Shown here: piece after piece, positions 46,692 to 56,302 of the stretch | How positions within the stretch are numbered: the first letter of the stretch is position 1 | Layout of the letters: the number at the start of each line of letters is the position of its first letter | NCBI RefSeq assembly: GCF_014534645.1 | Contig: NZ_JACVQF010000223.1 | Coordinates: 62,001-126,000, forward strand | Reading direction: 5' to 3' | DNA: 64,000 nt | DNA from: Streptomyces griseicoloratus | Lineage (GTDB): Bacteria > Actinomycetota > Actinomycetes > Streptomycetales > Streptomycetaceae | The notes under the pieces: model-generated | Databases searched by the model: none | Seen by the model: the letters and a program-made list of their open reading frames with translations, nothing else | What the model was told of the DNA's origin: nothing | Made by a program: the position numbers and the translations under genes

Positions 46692-47438
46692 ATGAAGGCT
46701 TCCCGTATCGGCGCCGCCTGCGCCGTCGCCGGCACCGCCGTCCTCGTCCTGTCCGCCCCCGCCTTCGCACACGTCTCCGTGCAGCCGGAGGGCCCGGCCG
46801 CCAAGGGCGGCTACGCGGTCGTCGGCTTCAAGGTCCCCAACGAGCGCGACAACGCCTCCACCACCAAGCTGGAGGTCAACTTCCCCACCGACCACCCGCT
46901 GGCCTCCGTCATGCCGCAGCCGGTCGACGGCTGGAAGATCGACGTCACCAAGTCCAAGCTGGACAAGCCGCTGGAGATGCACGGCGAGCAGATCACCCAG
47001 GCGGTCACCAAAGTGACCTGGACCGCCGAAGGCAAGGGCATCGAGCCGGGCTACTTCCAGAAGTTCCCCGTCTCCATCGGCGCGCTGCCCGAGGACGCCG
47101 ACCAGCTGGTCTTCAAGGCCATCCAGACGTACTCCAACAAGGAGGTCGTCCGCTGGATCGAGATCCCGCAGGAAGGCCAGGAAGAGCCCGAGACCCCGGC
47201 TCCGGTGCTCGAACTGTCCGCCGCCGAGGGCGACGCCCACGGCGCGTCGGACACGAAGGCCGGTGACGACGCCGAGTCGGCCGCCCAGAACACCTCGGCC
47301 GGCTCCTCCGACGACTCCTCCGACGCCACCGACACCACCGCCCGGGTCCTCGGCATCGTCGGCATCGTCGTCGGCGCCGCGGGCGTCGCGTACGGCGTAC
47401 TGGCCGGCCGCCGGCGCGGCACCGGGGCCTCGGCGTAA
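46692..47438 (+). CDS. YcnI-family (DUF1775) copper-associated protein
   Basis: The protein has 248 residues. The signal peptide ends at APAFA, giving a mature N-terminus HVSVQPEG, whose free His is the copper-binding brace seen in YcnI. The beta-sandwich DUF1775 domain (about 28-170) ends with WIEIPQEG. A low-complexity Ser/Asp linker leads to a C-terminal membrane helix (VLGIVGIVVGAAGVAYGVL). It probably handles Cu(II) at the outer face of the membrane with the Sco1, PCuAC and CopCD proteins encoded downstream. Confidence 0.9.
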   Translation: MKASRIGAACAVAGTAVLVLSAPAFAHVSVQPEGPAAKGGYAVVGFKVPNERDNASTTKLEVNFPTDHPLASVMPQPVDGWKIDVTKSKLDKPLEMHGEQITQAVTKVTWTAEGKGIEPGYFQKFPVSIGALPEDADQLVFKAIQTYSNKEVVRWIEIPQEGQEEPETPAPVLELSAAEGDAHGASDTKAGDDAESAAQNTSAGSSDDSSDATDTTARVLGIVGIVVGAAGVAYGVLAGRRRGTGASA

Positions 47439-47461
47439 CCACGCCTGAGTCACCCTCACGT

Positions 47462-47513
47462 CCGGTGCGCACCGGGGCCCCCGCCCGTGCGGGGCACCCC
47501 CGGTGCGCACCGG
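47462..47513. promoter_or_regulatory. Duplicated 14-bp palindrome upstream of sco1
   Basis: CCGGTGCGCACCGG occurs at 47462-47475 and again at 47500-47513, 38 bp apart, in the 101-bp gap between the ycnI-like and sco1-like genes. Either two regulator dimers bind here or the copies pair in RNA as a terminator-like structure. The word does not match the CsoR operator I remember. Confidence 0.45.
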
Positions 47514-47539
47514 AGCACCTCACATTGGGAAATTTTTCT

Positions 47540-48196
47540 ATGCGCAAGAAGACGTTCGCCGCGACGGCCGCCCTGCTCGCCGCCGCCTCCCTCACCCTGA
47601 CCGCCTGCGGCAGCGGTACCGACGGCGACAAGCCGCCCGCCACCGTGGTCTCCGAGGACACCTCCCAGCAGGCCGCCACCGTCCTCGACAAGCCGTTCGA
47701 GAAGCCGGACCTGGTCCTCACCGACACCCGCGGCGAGAAGTACGACCTCCGCGAGCAGACCGCGGGCAGCCCGACCCTGATCTACTTCGGCTACACCCAC
47801 TGCCCCGACGTCTGCCCGCTGACGATGAACAACATCGCGGTCGCCAAGAAGCAGCTGCCCAAGGCCGAACAGGACAAGCTGCGCGTCGTGTTCGTCACCA
47901 CCGACCCGGAGCGCGACACCCCGGCCGCGCTCGGCAAGTGGCTCAAGGGCATCGACTCCCAGATCGTCGGTCTGACCGGTGACTTCGCCACCATCCAGGC
48001 CGGCGCCCGCACCCTCGGCATCTCCATCGAACCGCCGACCAAGGACAAGGACGGCAAGGTCGTCTCCACGCACGGCACCCAGGTCGTCGCCTTCTCCCCG
48101 AAGACCGACGCGGGCTACGTCCTCTACGGCGAGGACGCCACCGTCGACGACTACACCGAGGACCTGCCCGAGCTGATCAAGGGGGAGAACCCGTGA
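47540..48196 (+). CDS. Sco1/SenC-family copper chaperone lipoprotein
   Basis: A 218-residue precursor. Lipobox LTLTACG puts the lipidated Cys at 23. The thioredoxin-like domain holds the copper site Cys88 and Cys92 (THCPDVCPL) and a distal His (VSTHGTQVVAF). It delivers copper to the CuA centre of cytochrome c oxidase or to other cuproenzymes outside the membrane. It is coupled to the PCuAC gene by a GTGA overlap. An A/T-rich stretch precedes the ATG. Confidence 0.93.
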   Translation: MRKKTFAATAALLAAASLTLTACGSGTDGDKPPATVVSEDTSQQAATVLDKPFEKPDLVLTDTRGEKYDLREQTAGSPTLIYFGYTHCPDVCPLTMNNIAVAKKQLPKAEQDKLRVVFVTTDPERDTPAALGKWLKGIDSQIVGLTGDFATIQAGARTLGISIEPPTKDKDGKVVSTHGTQVVAFSPKTDAGYVLYGEDATVDDYTEDLPELIKGENP

Positions 48197-48750
48197 AGGG
48201 TCCGGCGGTGACCGCCGCGGCACTCGTCGGCGCCCTGGTGCTCGCGGGCTGCGGCTCGGAGGACTCCGGCGCGGACACCGGCGCCGATCTCTCCGTCGGC
48301 TCGGCCTACATGCCGCAGCCGGTCTCCGACTCGATGGCGGCCGGGTTCCTCACGATCACGAATGACGGCGGCGCCGAGGACGAGCTGACCTCGGTCACCA
48401 GCGAGGCGGGCGACGTCGGCGTGCACGAGACCGTCGACGGGACGATGAAGGAGGCCGACTCGCTCCCGATCCCCGCACACGGCCGGCTCGTGCTGGAAAG
48501 CGGCGGCAACCACCTGATGTTCGAGAACCTGAAGCACCGGCCGAAGGAGGGTGAGACGGTCTCCGTCGAGCTGCACTTCGCCCAGTCCGACCCCGTCACG
48601 GTCGAGATACCCGTGAAGGCGGCCACCTACCGGCCGACCGCCGCGGACTCCGAACACTCCGGTCACGCCGGCCACTCCGATCAGTCCGGTCAGTCCGGTC
48701 AGTCCGATCAGTCCGATCAGTCCGGTCGATCAGGTCAGTCCAGTCACTGA
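48193..48750 (+). CDS. PCuAC-family copper chaperone lipoprotein
   Basis: A 185-residue precursor starting with GTG inside the previous stop. Lipobox VLAGCG (Cys20). The DUF461/PCuAC domain shows AAGFLTITNDGG, VHETVDGTM and the copper-binding NHLMF (His-x-Met). The C-terminal 25 residues are a Ser-Asp/Gly-Gln triplet repeat followed by His, encoded by tandem 9-bp units, which may be a flexible or metal-touching tail. It works with Sco1 in loading copper. Confidence 0.92.
   Translation: MKGPAVTAAALVGALVLAGCGSEDSGADTGADLSVGSAYMPQPVSDSMAAGFLTITNDGGAEDELTSVTSEAGDVGVHETVDGTMKEADSLPIPAHGRLVLESGGNHLMFENLKHRPKEGETVSVELHFAQSDPVTVEIPVKAATYRPTAADSEHSGHAGHSDQSGQSGQSDQSDQSGRSGQSSH
48676..48747 (+). repeat. 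Eight 9-bp tandem units in PCuAC gene
   Basis: Units of the form TCCGRTCAG (R is A or G) repeat eight times with growing divergence at the end. They are in frame and encode Ser-(Asp/Gly)-Gln triplets, so the repeat number can vary without frameshift. Confidence 0.75.
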
Positions 48751-48764
48751 GGGAGGGAACCACC

Positions 48765-50675
48765 TTGACGCAGATCACCGCCCCACGCGTCCGGACCGTG
48801 GTGCTGCTGCTCCTGGCCGCGGTCTGCGCACTGCTCGCCGGTGCCGGCCCGGCCTCCGCACACGCCGCGCTGACCGGCAGCGACCCCCGGCAGGGGGCGG
48901 TGGTCGACAAGGCCCCGGCCCAGGTGACGCTCACCTTCTCCGAGCCGGTCTCCATGGACGACGACTCGCTGCGCGTCCTGGACCCCAAGGGCAAGCGCGT
49001 CGACAGCGGCGAGCCGCAGGGCACCGGCGGCACCAGGTACGCCGTGAAACTGCACGCCGGCCTGCCCGACGGCACCTACACCGTGAGCTACCAGGTCGTG
49101 TCCGCCGACAGCCACCCGGTCTCCGGCGCCTACACCTTCTCCATCGGCGCCCCTTCCGAGACCTCCGTCTCGGTCTCCGGCCAGGAGACCGGCGGCGGGA
49201 TCGTCGGCTGGCTGTACGGCCTCGGGCGGTACGTGTCCTACGCCGGCTTCGTCGTGCTGACCGGCGGCGCGGCCTTCGTGCTCGCCTGCTGGCCGCGCGG
49301 CTCCGGAGTGCGGGTCGTCCAGCGGCTCGTCGTCACCGGCTGGCTCGCGCTCACCGCCGCCACGCTCCTGCTGCTCCTGCTGCGCGGCTCGTACACCGGC
49401 TCCGGCAAGCTCGGCGACGTCTTCGACCTGAGCCTGCTCGGACAGGTGCTGCAGACCAAGTCGGGCGCGGCGCTGGTCTCCCGGCTGCTGCTGCTCGCCG
49501 CGGCGGCGCTGTTCATCGCCGTGCTCTTCGGCGCCTACGACAAGCGGGAGAAGGAGGAGAAGCGGGACCTCACCTTCGGGCTCGCGGTCGGCGGCACCGT
49601 CGTGGCCGCGGGGCTCGCCGCGACCTGGGCGATGTCCGAGCACGCCTCGGTCGGGCTCCAGGCGGGCCTCGCCATGCCGGTCGACGTCCTGCATCTGCTG
49701 GCCGTCGCCGCCTGGCTCGGCGGGCTCACCGCCCTGCTCGTCAGCCTGTACCGGGCGCCCGCCGACACACCCGTCGAGACCTCCGCCGTCCGCCGGTTCT
49801 CCCGCGTCGCCTTCGGCAGCGTGGTCGCCCTCGTCGCGACGGGCACCTACCAGTCCTGGCGCCAGCTCAGCTCCTGGACGGCCTTCACCGACACCCGCTA
49901 CGGACAGCTGCTGCTCGCCAAGATCGGGCTCATGGCGGTGCTCGTCGGCATCGCCTACGTGTCCCGGCGGTGGACGGCCCAGCTGGCCGACGCGGTGCCC
50001 GCCGCAGCGGCCCGACGGGAGAAGCAGCAGGTCGCCGCCTCCGCCGGCAGTACCTCGAAGACGGCCGGCGGCGGCAAGGGAACCGGCACCGGAGGCTCCC
50101 AGCGCGCCGCCCAGCTCGCCCGGCAGCGGGCGGCGATGGACGCCGCCCGGCAGAAGCGCCTGCGGGACGCCGACCCGCAGCGCTTCGGACTGCGCCGCTC
50201 GGTGCTCGCGGAGGCGGGCGTCGCCGTGGTGCTGCTCGCCGTCACCACCGTCCTGACGCAGACAGAGCCGGGGCGTACGGAACAGGAGGTCAAGGCGGCG
50301 AGCCCGTCCTCCGCCTCCTCCTCCGCGCAGTCCGGGGTGCTGACCCTGGACATGCCGTTCGACACCGGCGGCAAGGACGGCAAGGGCGTCGTGCGGATCG
50401 ACCTCGACCCCGCCCGCGTGGGCGCCAACGACCTGCACGTCTACGTCGAGAACCCGGACGGCCGCGCCCTCGACATCCCCGAGGTGAAGGTCGCCCTCAC
50501 CCTGGAAGCCCAGGACATCGGGCCGCTGCCCGTCGTCCCCGACCACATCACCACCGGACACTGGTCCGCGAGCGGAGTCCAGATCCCGATGGCCGGCGAC
50601 TGGGAGGTCGCCGTCACCGTACGGAGCTCCGACATCGACCAGGTGACCGTCTCCAAGAACGCGCAGATCGGCTGA
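48765..50675 (+). CDS. CopC-CopD fusion copper transport protein (YcnJ-like)
   Basis: A 636-residue protein with TTG start 5 bp after GAGGGA. The signal peptide is followed by mature AHAALTGSDPRQG, the CopC beta-barrel with its N-terminal His (about 33-128). The CopD membrane domain (about 145-420) has some eight helices. Then come a Lys/Arg/Ala-rich cytoplasmic insert, a further helix and a YtkA-like C-terminal domain (LTLDMPFDTGG...). It should import or deliver copper. It is in operon order with Sco1 and PCuAC. Confidence 0.92.
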   Translation: MTQITAPRVRTVVLLLLAAVCALLAGAGPASAHAALTGSDPRQGAVVDKAPAQVTLTFSEPVSMDDDSLRVLDPKGKRVDSGEPQGTGGTRYAVKLHAGLPDGTYTVSYQVVSADSHPVSGAYTFSIGAPSETSVSVSGQETGGGIVGWLYGLGRYVSYAGFVVLTGGAAFVLACWPRGSGVRVVQRLVVTGWLALTAATLLLLLLRGSYTGSGKLGDVFDLSLLGQVLQTKSGAALVSRLLLLAAAALFIAVLFGAYDKREKEEKRDLTFGLAVGGTVVAAGLAATWAMSEHASVGLQAGLAMPVDVLHLLAVAAWLGGLTALLVSLYRAPADTPVETSAVRRFSRVAFGSVVALVATGTYQSWRQLSSWTAFTDTRYGQLLLAKIGLMAVLVGIAYVSRRWTAQLADAVPAAAARREKQQVAASAGSTSKTAGGGKGTGTGGSQRAAQLARQRAAMDAARQKRLRDADPQRFGLRRSVLAEAGVAVVLLAVTTVLTQTEPGRTEQEVKAASPSSASSSAQSGVLTLDMPFDTGGKDGKGVVRIDLDPARVGANDLHVYVENPDGRALDIPEVKVALTLEAQDIGPLPVVPDHITTGHWSASGVQIPMAGDWEVAVTVRSSDIDQVTVSKNAQIG

Positions 50676-50683
50676 ACCGCACC

Positions 50684-51982
50684 ATGGCTGACCCGTCCAT
50701 CCCGCAGGCCCGCACCCCCGAGGCGGCCCCCGGCCCGCACGACTCCCCGGGCGCCTCCGCACGCGAGGGCATCTCGCGGCGTCGGCTGCTCGGCACCGCC
50801 GGCGCCACCGGGCTCGTCCTCGGTGCGGCCGGTGGTGCCGTGGGGTACTCCGCCGCGCCCTCCGCGGCCACACCGCTCACCTCGCTGGGCGACGGACAGG
50901 TGATGTTTCACGGGAAACATCAGCCCGGCATCACCACCCCGATGCAGGCCCGCGGCCACCTGGTCGCCTTCGACCTGGCGGCGGGCGCCGGCCGCAAGGA
51001 GGCCGCCGCTCTGCTGCGCCGCTGGTCCGACACCGCACGCCGGCTCATGGCGGGCGAACCCGCCGGGTCGGGCGACACGGACGTGGCCCGGGACGCCGGA
51101 CCGTCCTCCCTGACCGTCACGTTCGGCTTCGGCCACAGCTTCTTCGGCCGGACCGGACTGGACGAGCAGCGGCCGGCCGCCCTGGATCCGCTGCCCGACT
51201 TCTCCTCCGACCACCTGGACAAGGCCCGCAGCAACGGCGACCTGTGGGTGCAGATAGGCGCCGACGACGCCCTCGTGGCCTTCCATGCCCTGCGCGCGAT
51301 CCAGAAGGACGCCGGGGCGGCCGCCCGGGTGCGCTGGCAGATGAACGGCTTCAACCGCTCGCCGGGCGCCACCGCTCACCCCATGACCGCCCGCAACCTC
51401 ATGGGCCAGGTCGACGGCACCCGCAACCCGAAGCCGGGCGACGCCGACTTCGACGAGCGGATCTTCGTGCCGTCGTCCGGCGCGAAGGACCCGGCATGGA
51501 TGGCGAACGGCTCCTACGTGGTCGTACGCCGCATCCGCATGCTCCTCGACGACTGGGAGCAGCTGTCGGTCACCGACCAGGAGGCGGTCATCGGGCGCCG
51601 CAAGTCCGACGGGGCACCGCTGTCCGGCGGCACCGAGACGACCGAGATGGACCTGGAGAAGACCGACGAGGCCGGAGACCTGGTCGTCCCGATCAACGCC
51701 CACGCCCGGATCTCCCGCCCCGACCAGAACGGTGGCGCCGCGATGCTCCGTCGCCCCTTCTCGTACCACGACGGCTTCGACACCGGCGGCGTCCCCGACG
51801 CCGGACTGCTGTTCATCTGCTGGCAGGCCGATCCGCTGCGCGGCTTCGTGCCGGTGCAGCGCAAGCTGGACCGGGGAGACGCACTGTCCAGGTTCATCCG
51901 GCACGAGGCCAGCGGCCTGTTCGCGGTGCCGGGCGGCGCGGCGGAGGGGGAGTACGTGGGGCAGCGGTTGCTGGAGGGCTGA
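50684..51982 (+). CDS. Dyp-type heme peroxidase, Tat-exported
   Basis: The product has 432 residues; ATG lies 8 bp after the copCD stop. The N-terminal twin-arginine signal is SRRRLLGTAGATGLVLGAAGGAVG. The peroxidase domain carries the GxxDG motif (GQVDGTRNP), FGFGHSFFGRTG near its start and the downstream HARISRPDQNGG region around the heme ligand. It belongs to the EfeB/TfuDyP-like class. It uses hydrogen peroxide to oxidise dyes, lignin-like substrates or porphyrins. Its position in a copper operon matches other streptomycetes as I recall. Confidence 0.93.
   Translation: MADPSIPQARTPEAAPGPHDSPGASAREGISRRRLLGTAGATGLVLGAAGGAVGYSAAPSAATPLTSLGDGQVMFHGKHQPGITTPMQARGHLVAFDLAAGAGRKEAAALLRRWSDTARRLMAGEPAGSGDTDVARDAGPSSLTVTFGFGHSFFGRTGLDEQRPAALDPLPDFSSDHLDKARSNGDLWVQIGADDALVAFHALRAIQKDAGAAARVRWQMNGFNRSPGATAHPMTARNLMGQVDGTRNPKPGDADFDERIFVPSSGAKDPAWMANGSYVVVRRIRMLLDDWEQLSVTDQEAVIGRRKSDGAPLSGGTETTEMDLEKTDEAGDLVVPINAHARISRPDQNGGAAMLRRPFSYHDGFDTGGVPDAGLLFICWQADPLRGFVPVQRKLDRGDALSRFIRHEASGLFAVPGGAAEGEYVGQRLLEG
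50905..50918. promoter_or_regulatory. Degenerate parS site inside Dyp peroxidase gene
   Basis: GTTTCACGGGAAAC differs by one base from the parS core GTTTCACGTGAAAC. It is flanked by additional inverted TGAT/ATCA bases. Streptomyces carry many parS sites near oriC, some inside genes. Confidence 0.6.
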
Positions 51983-52108
51983 GGGACCACGCGGTCACCC
52001 CTCGGGGGATCGCGCTCGGTCACGGCGGGGGCTCGCGCTCGGTCACCCCGCGGGGGCTCGTGCGAGATACGTGGGCCGGGGTCCGGGAGTGCCCATTAAG
52101 GTGAGGAC

Positions 52109-53041
52109 ATGCCCGCCAGTTATGCGTATCTCGGCCCTGAAGGCACCTTCACCGAAGTCGCCCTGCGCACCCTTCCCGAGACGGCGACCAGGGAGCTGGT
52201 CCCGTACGTGTCCGTCCAGTCCGCGCTGGACGCGGTGCGCGCCGGCGAGGCCGAGGCGGCGTTCGTGCCGATCGAGAACTCCGTCGAGGGCGGTATCACC
52301 ACCACCCTCGACGAGCTGGTCGCGGGCCAGCCGCTGATGATCTACCGCGAGGTGCTGCTGTCGATCACCTTCGCGCTGCTGGTGCGCCCCGGCACGAAGC
52401 TGTCGGACATCAAGACGGTCACTGCCCACCCGGCCGCCCAGCCGCAGGTCCGCAACTGGCTCAAGGCCCATCTCCCGGACGTCGTCTGGGAGTCGGCCGC
52501 CTCCAACGCGGACGGCGCCCGCCTGGTGCAGGAGGGCCGGTACGACGCGGCCTTCGCCGGTGAGTTCGCCGCCGCCAGGTACGGCCTGGAGGCCCTGGAG
52601 ACCGGGATCCACGACGCCGAGAACGCCCAGACGCGGTTCGTCCTGGTGGGCCGCCCCGCCCGGCCCGCGGCACCGACCGGCGCGGACAAGACGTCCGTCG
52701 TGCTGTGGCAGCGCGACGACCACCCCGGTGCGCTGCGCGACCTGCTGGGCGAGTTCGCCACGCGGGGCATCAACCTGATGCTGCTCCAGTCCCGTCCGAC
52801 CGGCGCCGGCATCGGCAACTACTGCTTCTGCATCGACGCCGAGGGGCACATCTCCGACCGCCGGGTGGCCGAGGCTCTGACGGGGCTGAAGCGGATCTGC
52901 CTCCAGGTGCGGTACCTCGGGTCGTATCCGCGCGCGGATGCCGGCGCCTCGGACGTGGAGACCCCGCGGCCGGGAACCTCGGACGAGGAGTTCGTGGCGG
53001 CGGCGGACTGGGTGGCGCGGTGCCAGGACGGCCGGTTCTGA
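52109..53041 (+). CDS. pheA: Prephenate dehydratase
   Basis: The enzyme has 310 residues. The catalytic domain (about 4-185) reads [34 protein letters not shown] and the active-site TRF ([10 protein letters not shown]). A C-terminal ACT domain (about 195-270, [25 protein letters not shown]) should sense phenylalanine. It converts prephenate to phenylpyruvate in phenylalanine biosynthesis. It is monofunctional, without a chorismate mutase part. Confidence 0.96.
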   Translation: MPASYAYLGPEGTFTEVALRTLPETATRELVPYVSVQSALDAVRAGEAEAAFVPIENSVEGGITTTLDELVAGQPLMIYREVLLSITFALLVRPGTKLSDIKTVTAHPAAQPQVRNWLKAHLPDVVWESAASNADGARLVQEGRYDAAFAGEFAAARYGLEALETGIHDAENAQTRFVLVGRPARPAAPTGADKTSVVLWQRDDHPGALRDLLGEFATRGINLMLLQSRPTGAGIGNYCFCIDAEGHISDRRVAEALTGLKRICLQVRYLGSYPRADAGASDVETPRPGTSDEEFVAAADWVARCQDGRF

Positions 53042-53050
53042 CGACTGGCT

Positions 53051-53096
53051 CTGACGGTCGGTCCTGGCGGTCGGTCCTGACGGTCGGTCCTGGCGG
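53051..53096. repeat. 13-bp tandem repeat after pheA
   Basis: CTGACGGTCGGTC and CTGGCGGTCGGTC alternate for about three and a half units starting 10 bp after the pheA stop. No role is evident. Confidence 0.6.
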
Positions 53097-53126
53097 GGCT
53101 GGATACGGTCGTACTGCTGATTTTCG

Positions 53127-53474
53127 TTATCCACAGAAGTTATCCACAGGTCTGCTTCTCGACCTGGGGACAAGTCGACAAGCAAGGGGCATTCGGTCGA
53201 CAAATCCCCCTACGGGCCCCACTTCGCACACAGGGGCCCAGGTCACCCTTCGTCCACCTGTTTCTCACCCTCCATACTCCGGAGCGACCCGATTTCACTC
53301 GAAAGTGGGCCCACAGAGGGTTTGGACCAGAAATTCTGCGCCCCACATGCCCCCGCATGCCCGATTGGAAATGATCACTTCCAGAGTCCACAGATCTTTC
53401 GCACAGCCTGTGGATAACTTTTCCGGGCTGTGGATCCCTGTGGACAGCCGCACCCCCAAGTCCCGTTCTCCACA
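53127..53474. promoter_or_regulatory. DnaA-box cluster
   Basis: This gene-free 600-bp gap holds TTATCCACA at 53127 and 53140, GAGTCCACA at 53384, TTCTCCACA at 53466 and, inverted, TGTGGATAA at 53409, TGTGGATCC at 53429 and TGTGGACAG at 53439, plus the weaker TGGGGACAA at 53165. This density is far above chance. No replication gene adjoins. I recall that clusters of DnaA boxes outside oriC (one named D78) were described in S. coelicolor as titrators that limit initiation; this is likely the equivalent. Confidence 0.7.
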
Positions 53475-53630
53475 AGGAAATCCGGTCAATCCGCCACCCG
53501 GCCGCTGCCCCGTCCCAGGGAATGAGACGCGCTTTATTGACAGGCAGGAGCACAAGGAGCAATTCCCGCATACCGGAACGCGAGGCGGACCGCCGGCAAT
53601 AGTGAGTCGTGAGCCGTCACCGCACACCGG

Positions 53631-53643
53631 TAGCCTTGACCGC
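53631..53643 (+). promoter_or_regulatory. Possible leaderless promoter of serS
   Basis: TAGCCT (53631-53636) fits a streptomycete -10 box and ends 7 bp before the GTG of serS, with no ribosome site between. That spacing would place transcription start on or next to the GTG, giving a leaderless message. A second candidate, TTGACA in the A/T-richer stretch near 53537, lies further upstream. Confidence 0.4.
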
Positions 53644-54921
53644 GTGATTGACCTTCGCCTGCTCCGTGAGGACCCCGACCGTGTGCGCGCGTCGCAGCGC
53701 GCCCGTGGAGAGGACGTCGCGCTCGTCGACTCCCTCCTGTCTGCCGACGAGCGGCGCAGGTCGTCCGGCGTCCGCTTCGACGAGCTGCGCGCCGAGCAGA
53801 AGGGCCTCGGCAAGCTCATCGGCAAGGCCACCGGTGACGAGAAGGCCGAGCTGCTGAAGCGGGCGAGCCAGCTCGCCGCCGACGTCAAGGCGGCCGACGC
53901 CGAGCGCGACGCGGCCGACGCCGAGACCCAGGAGCTGCTCCAGCGGCTCGGCAACCTCGTCCACCCCGACGTGCCCGTCGGCGGCGAGGAGGACTTCGTC
54001 ACGCTGGAGACGCACGGCACCATCCGCGACTTCGGTGCCGAGGGCTTCGAGCCCAAGGACCACCTGGAGCTCGGCCAGCGCCTCGGCGCCATCGACGTCG
54101 AGCGCGGCGCCAAGGTCTCGGGGTCCCGCTTCTACTTCCTCACCGGTGTCGGCGCGCTTCTGGAGCTCGCCCTCGTGAACGCGGCCATCGCCCAGGCCAC
54201 GGCGGCCGGCTTCACGCCGATGCTGACCCCGGCGCTGGTGCGCCCGCAGGCCATGGGCGGCACCGGCTTCCTCGGCCAGGCCTCCCAGGACGTCTACCAC
54301 CTCGACAAGGACGACCTGTACCTGGTCGGCACCTCCGAGGTGGCGCTCGCCGGCTACCACATGGACGAGATCATCGACGCCGAGCGGCTGCCGCTGCGCT
54401 ACGCCGGCTTCTCGCCCTGCTTCCGCCGCGAGGCCGGTTCGCACGGCAAGGACACCCGGGGCATCTTCCGCGTGCACCAGTTCGACAAGGTCGAGATGTT
54501 CTCCTACGTCCTCCCCGAGGACTCGCAGGCCGAGCACCAGCGCCTGCTGGAGTGGGAGAAGCAGTGGCTGACGTCGCTGGAGCTGCCGTTCCGGGTCATC
54601 GACGTGGCCTCGGCCGACCTGGGCGCCTCGGCCTCGCGGAAGTTCGACTGCGAGGCGTGGATCCCGACCCAGGGCAAGTACCGCGAGCTGACCTCGACCT
54701 CGGACTGCACCGAGTTCCAGTCGCGACGGCTGTCGATCCGGGTGCGTGAGGACAAGAAGGTGCGCCCGCTGGCCACGCTCAACGGCACGCTGTGCGCCGT
54801 GCCGCGCACGATCGTGGCGATCCTGGAGAACCACCAGCAGGCCGACGGTTCCGTGCGCGTGCCCGAGGTGCTGCGTCCGTACCTGGGCGGCCGGGAGGTC
54901 CTGGAGCCGGTGGCCAAGTGA
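53644..54921 (+). CDS. serS: Seryl-tRNA synthetase
   Basis: The synthetase has 425 residues from GTG. An N-terminal antiparallel coiled-coil arm (about 1-110) binds the long variable arm of tRNA-Ser. Class II core motifs: motif 2 [31 protein letters not shown] and motif 3 [19 protein letters not shown], with [10 protein letters not shown] for the serine pocket. It charges tRNA-Ser, including the two isoacceptors in this window. It overlaps the HAD gene (GTGA). Confidence 0.97.
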   Translation: MIDLRLLREDPDRVRASQRARGEDVALVDSLLSADERRRSSGVRFDELRAEQKGLGKLIGKATGDEKAELLKRASQLAADVKAADAERDAADAETQELLQRLGNLVHPDVPVGGEEDFVTLETHGTIRDFGAEGFEPKDHLELGQRLGAIDVERGAKVSGSRFYFLTGVGALLELALVNAAIAQATAAGFTPMLTPALVRPQAMGGTGFLGQASQDVYHLDKDDLYLVGTSEVALAGYHMDEIIDAERLPLRYAGFSPCFRREAGSHGKDTRGIFRVHQFDKVEMFSYVLPEDSQAEHQRLLEWEKQWLTSLELPFRVIDVASADLGASASRKFDCEAWIPTQGKYRELTSTSDCTEFQSRRLSIRVREDKKVRPLATLNGTLCAVPRTIVAILENHQQADGSVRVPEVLRPYLGGREVLEPVAK

Positions 54922-55745
54922 GCGACGCCGGTTCCGGTGCGGGGTCCGAGAGGTTCCCGTACCGCCTGATCGCGACCGATCTCGACGGCACGCTGCTGCG
55001 CACCGACGACACGGTCTCGCAGCGCACCCGTGAGGCGCTCGCCGCGGCCACCGCGGCGGGCGCCGCCCACATCGTCGTCACCGGCCGCGCGGTCCCCTGG
55101 ACCCGGCACGTCCTCGACGACCTCGGCTACGACGGGCTGGCCGTCTGCGGCCAGGGCGCGCAGGTGTACCACGCCGGGGAGCACCGTCTGCTGACCTCCG
55201 TCACGCTGGACCGGCAGCTCGCCGGGGTGGCGCTGGCCAAGATCGAGGCCGAGACGGGTCCGCTGTATCTGGCGGCCAGCCGCGACGGCCTGGACGGCGA
55301 CGTCCTGGTCGGGCCCGGTTACGAGGTCGGGGGCGATCTTCCGGCCGTGCCGTTCACCGACGCCTCGGACCTGTGGTCCGCGCCGCTGAACAAGATCTAC
55401 ATACAGCACCCGACCCTGTCGGACGACGAGCTGGCCGAGACGGCCCGGCAGACCGCGGGCGGCTTCGTCACGGTCACCATGGCCGGCGCGGGCGTCGTCG
55501 AACTGCTCCCCCTCGGCCTGTCGAAGGCCACCGGCCTGTCGCTGGCGGCCCGCCGTCTCGGTCTGAGGGCCGCGGACACGATCGCCTTCGGCGACATGCC
55601 CAACGACATCCCGATGTTCGGCTGGGCCGCCCGGGGCGTGGCGATGGCCAACGCCCATGCGGAGCTGAAGGCGGTGGCCGACGAGGTGACGTCGGCGAAC
55701 GACGAGGACGGCATCGCGGTCGTGCTGGAGCGGTTGCTGGGCTGA
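54918..55745 (+). CDS. HAD-superfamily (Cof-type) phosphatase
   Basis: The product has 275 residues with GTG overlapping the serS stop, so it is co-translated with serS. Motif I is TDLDGTLL, motif II VVTGR, motif III Lys in LGLSKATGL, and motif [13 protein letters not shown]. The C2-type cap is inserted at about 90-195. It dephosphorylates sugar phosphates or similar small molecules; the exact substrate is unknown. The pairing with serS appears conserved in streptomycetes. Confidence 0.92.
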   Translation: MSDAGSGAGSERFPYRLIATDLDGTLLRTDDTVSQRTREALAAATAAGAAHIVVTGRAVPWTRHVLDDLGYDGLAVCGQGAQVYHAGEHRLLTSVTLDRQLAGVALAKIEAETGPLYLAASRDGLDGDVLVGPGYEVGGDLPAVPFTDASDLWSAPLNKIYIQHPTLSDDELAETARQTAGGFVTVTMAGAGVVELLPLGLSKATGLSLAARRLGLRAADTIAFGDMPNDIPMFGWAARGVAMANAHAELKAVADEVTSANDEDGIAVVLERLLG

Positions 55746-55977
55746 CGTCGGCCGGACCGGCGCCGACGATCCCCGTCGGGCGGCCCACGCGAGGGCCCTT
55801 CCGGGCCCCCCACGTGCTCGAAGCGGCCGCCCGTGACACCGGCGCCGTCCGGCCTCGTACGTCCTCCACAGTGCCGGGGCGGGGCGCCGGGCGCCACCGA
55901 TTATGGGCGGCCGGGCGTCAAGCTCACGCGCGGCCGGGCGTCAGCTCACGCGCGGCCCGGGCGGCCCCGCGCGCAGG

Positions 55978-56220
55978 TCACCGCCTGCGCCATCTGCGCC
56001 GGCGCGCCTTGCTGAAGAACCATCCGGCGGGCGGCTCGTCGGAGCGCCACGGCTGGGGTTCGGGCGCCTCGCGGCGCCAGCGGGCTGCGAGCATCCGGGC
56101 GCGGGCGGACGGCTCGGAGGTCTCCGCGCCGCGGACGAACTCCTCGTCCAGGACCAGGTCGCCCCAGGAGTCGTCCTCGGGCCGTCCGGGTCCGTCCTGC
56201 TGAGGCGTGTCCTGTGCCAT
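55978..56220 (-). CDS. Small hypothetical protein
   Basis: An 80-residue protein; ATG at 56220 lies 6 bp after GGGAGG. It has an acidic N-terminal half (DSWGDLVLDEEFVRGAE) and a very basic tail (WFFSKARRRRWRRR). It contains no signal peptide or cysteines. No family is recognised. The bipolar charge suggests contact with nucleic acid or membranes. Confidence 0.7.
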   Translation of the reverse strand: MAQDTPQQDGPGRPEDDSWGDLVLDEEFVRGAETSEPSARARMLAARWRREAPEPQPWRSDEPPAGWFFSKARRRRWRRR

Positions 56221-56302
56221 GGCCGTCCTCCCAGCCGTGCGTGTGTCCGTCCGGTCAGTGTGCCCGCCGCGGGGTGAAGCCCCGGTCAAGGACCGGGACG
56301 CG

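Noticed and set aside
53042-53643. T-box riboswitch or leader peptide upstream of serS
   Set aside because: No T-box sequence (TGGNACC) or specifier hairpin is visible; the gap is accounted for by DnaA boxes, and the serS start looks leaderless.
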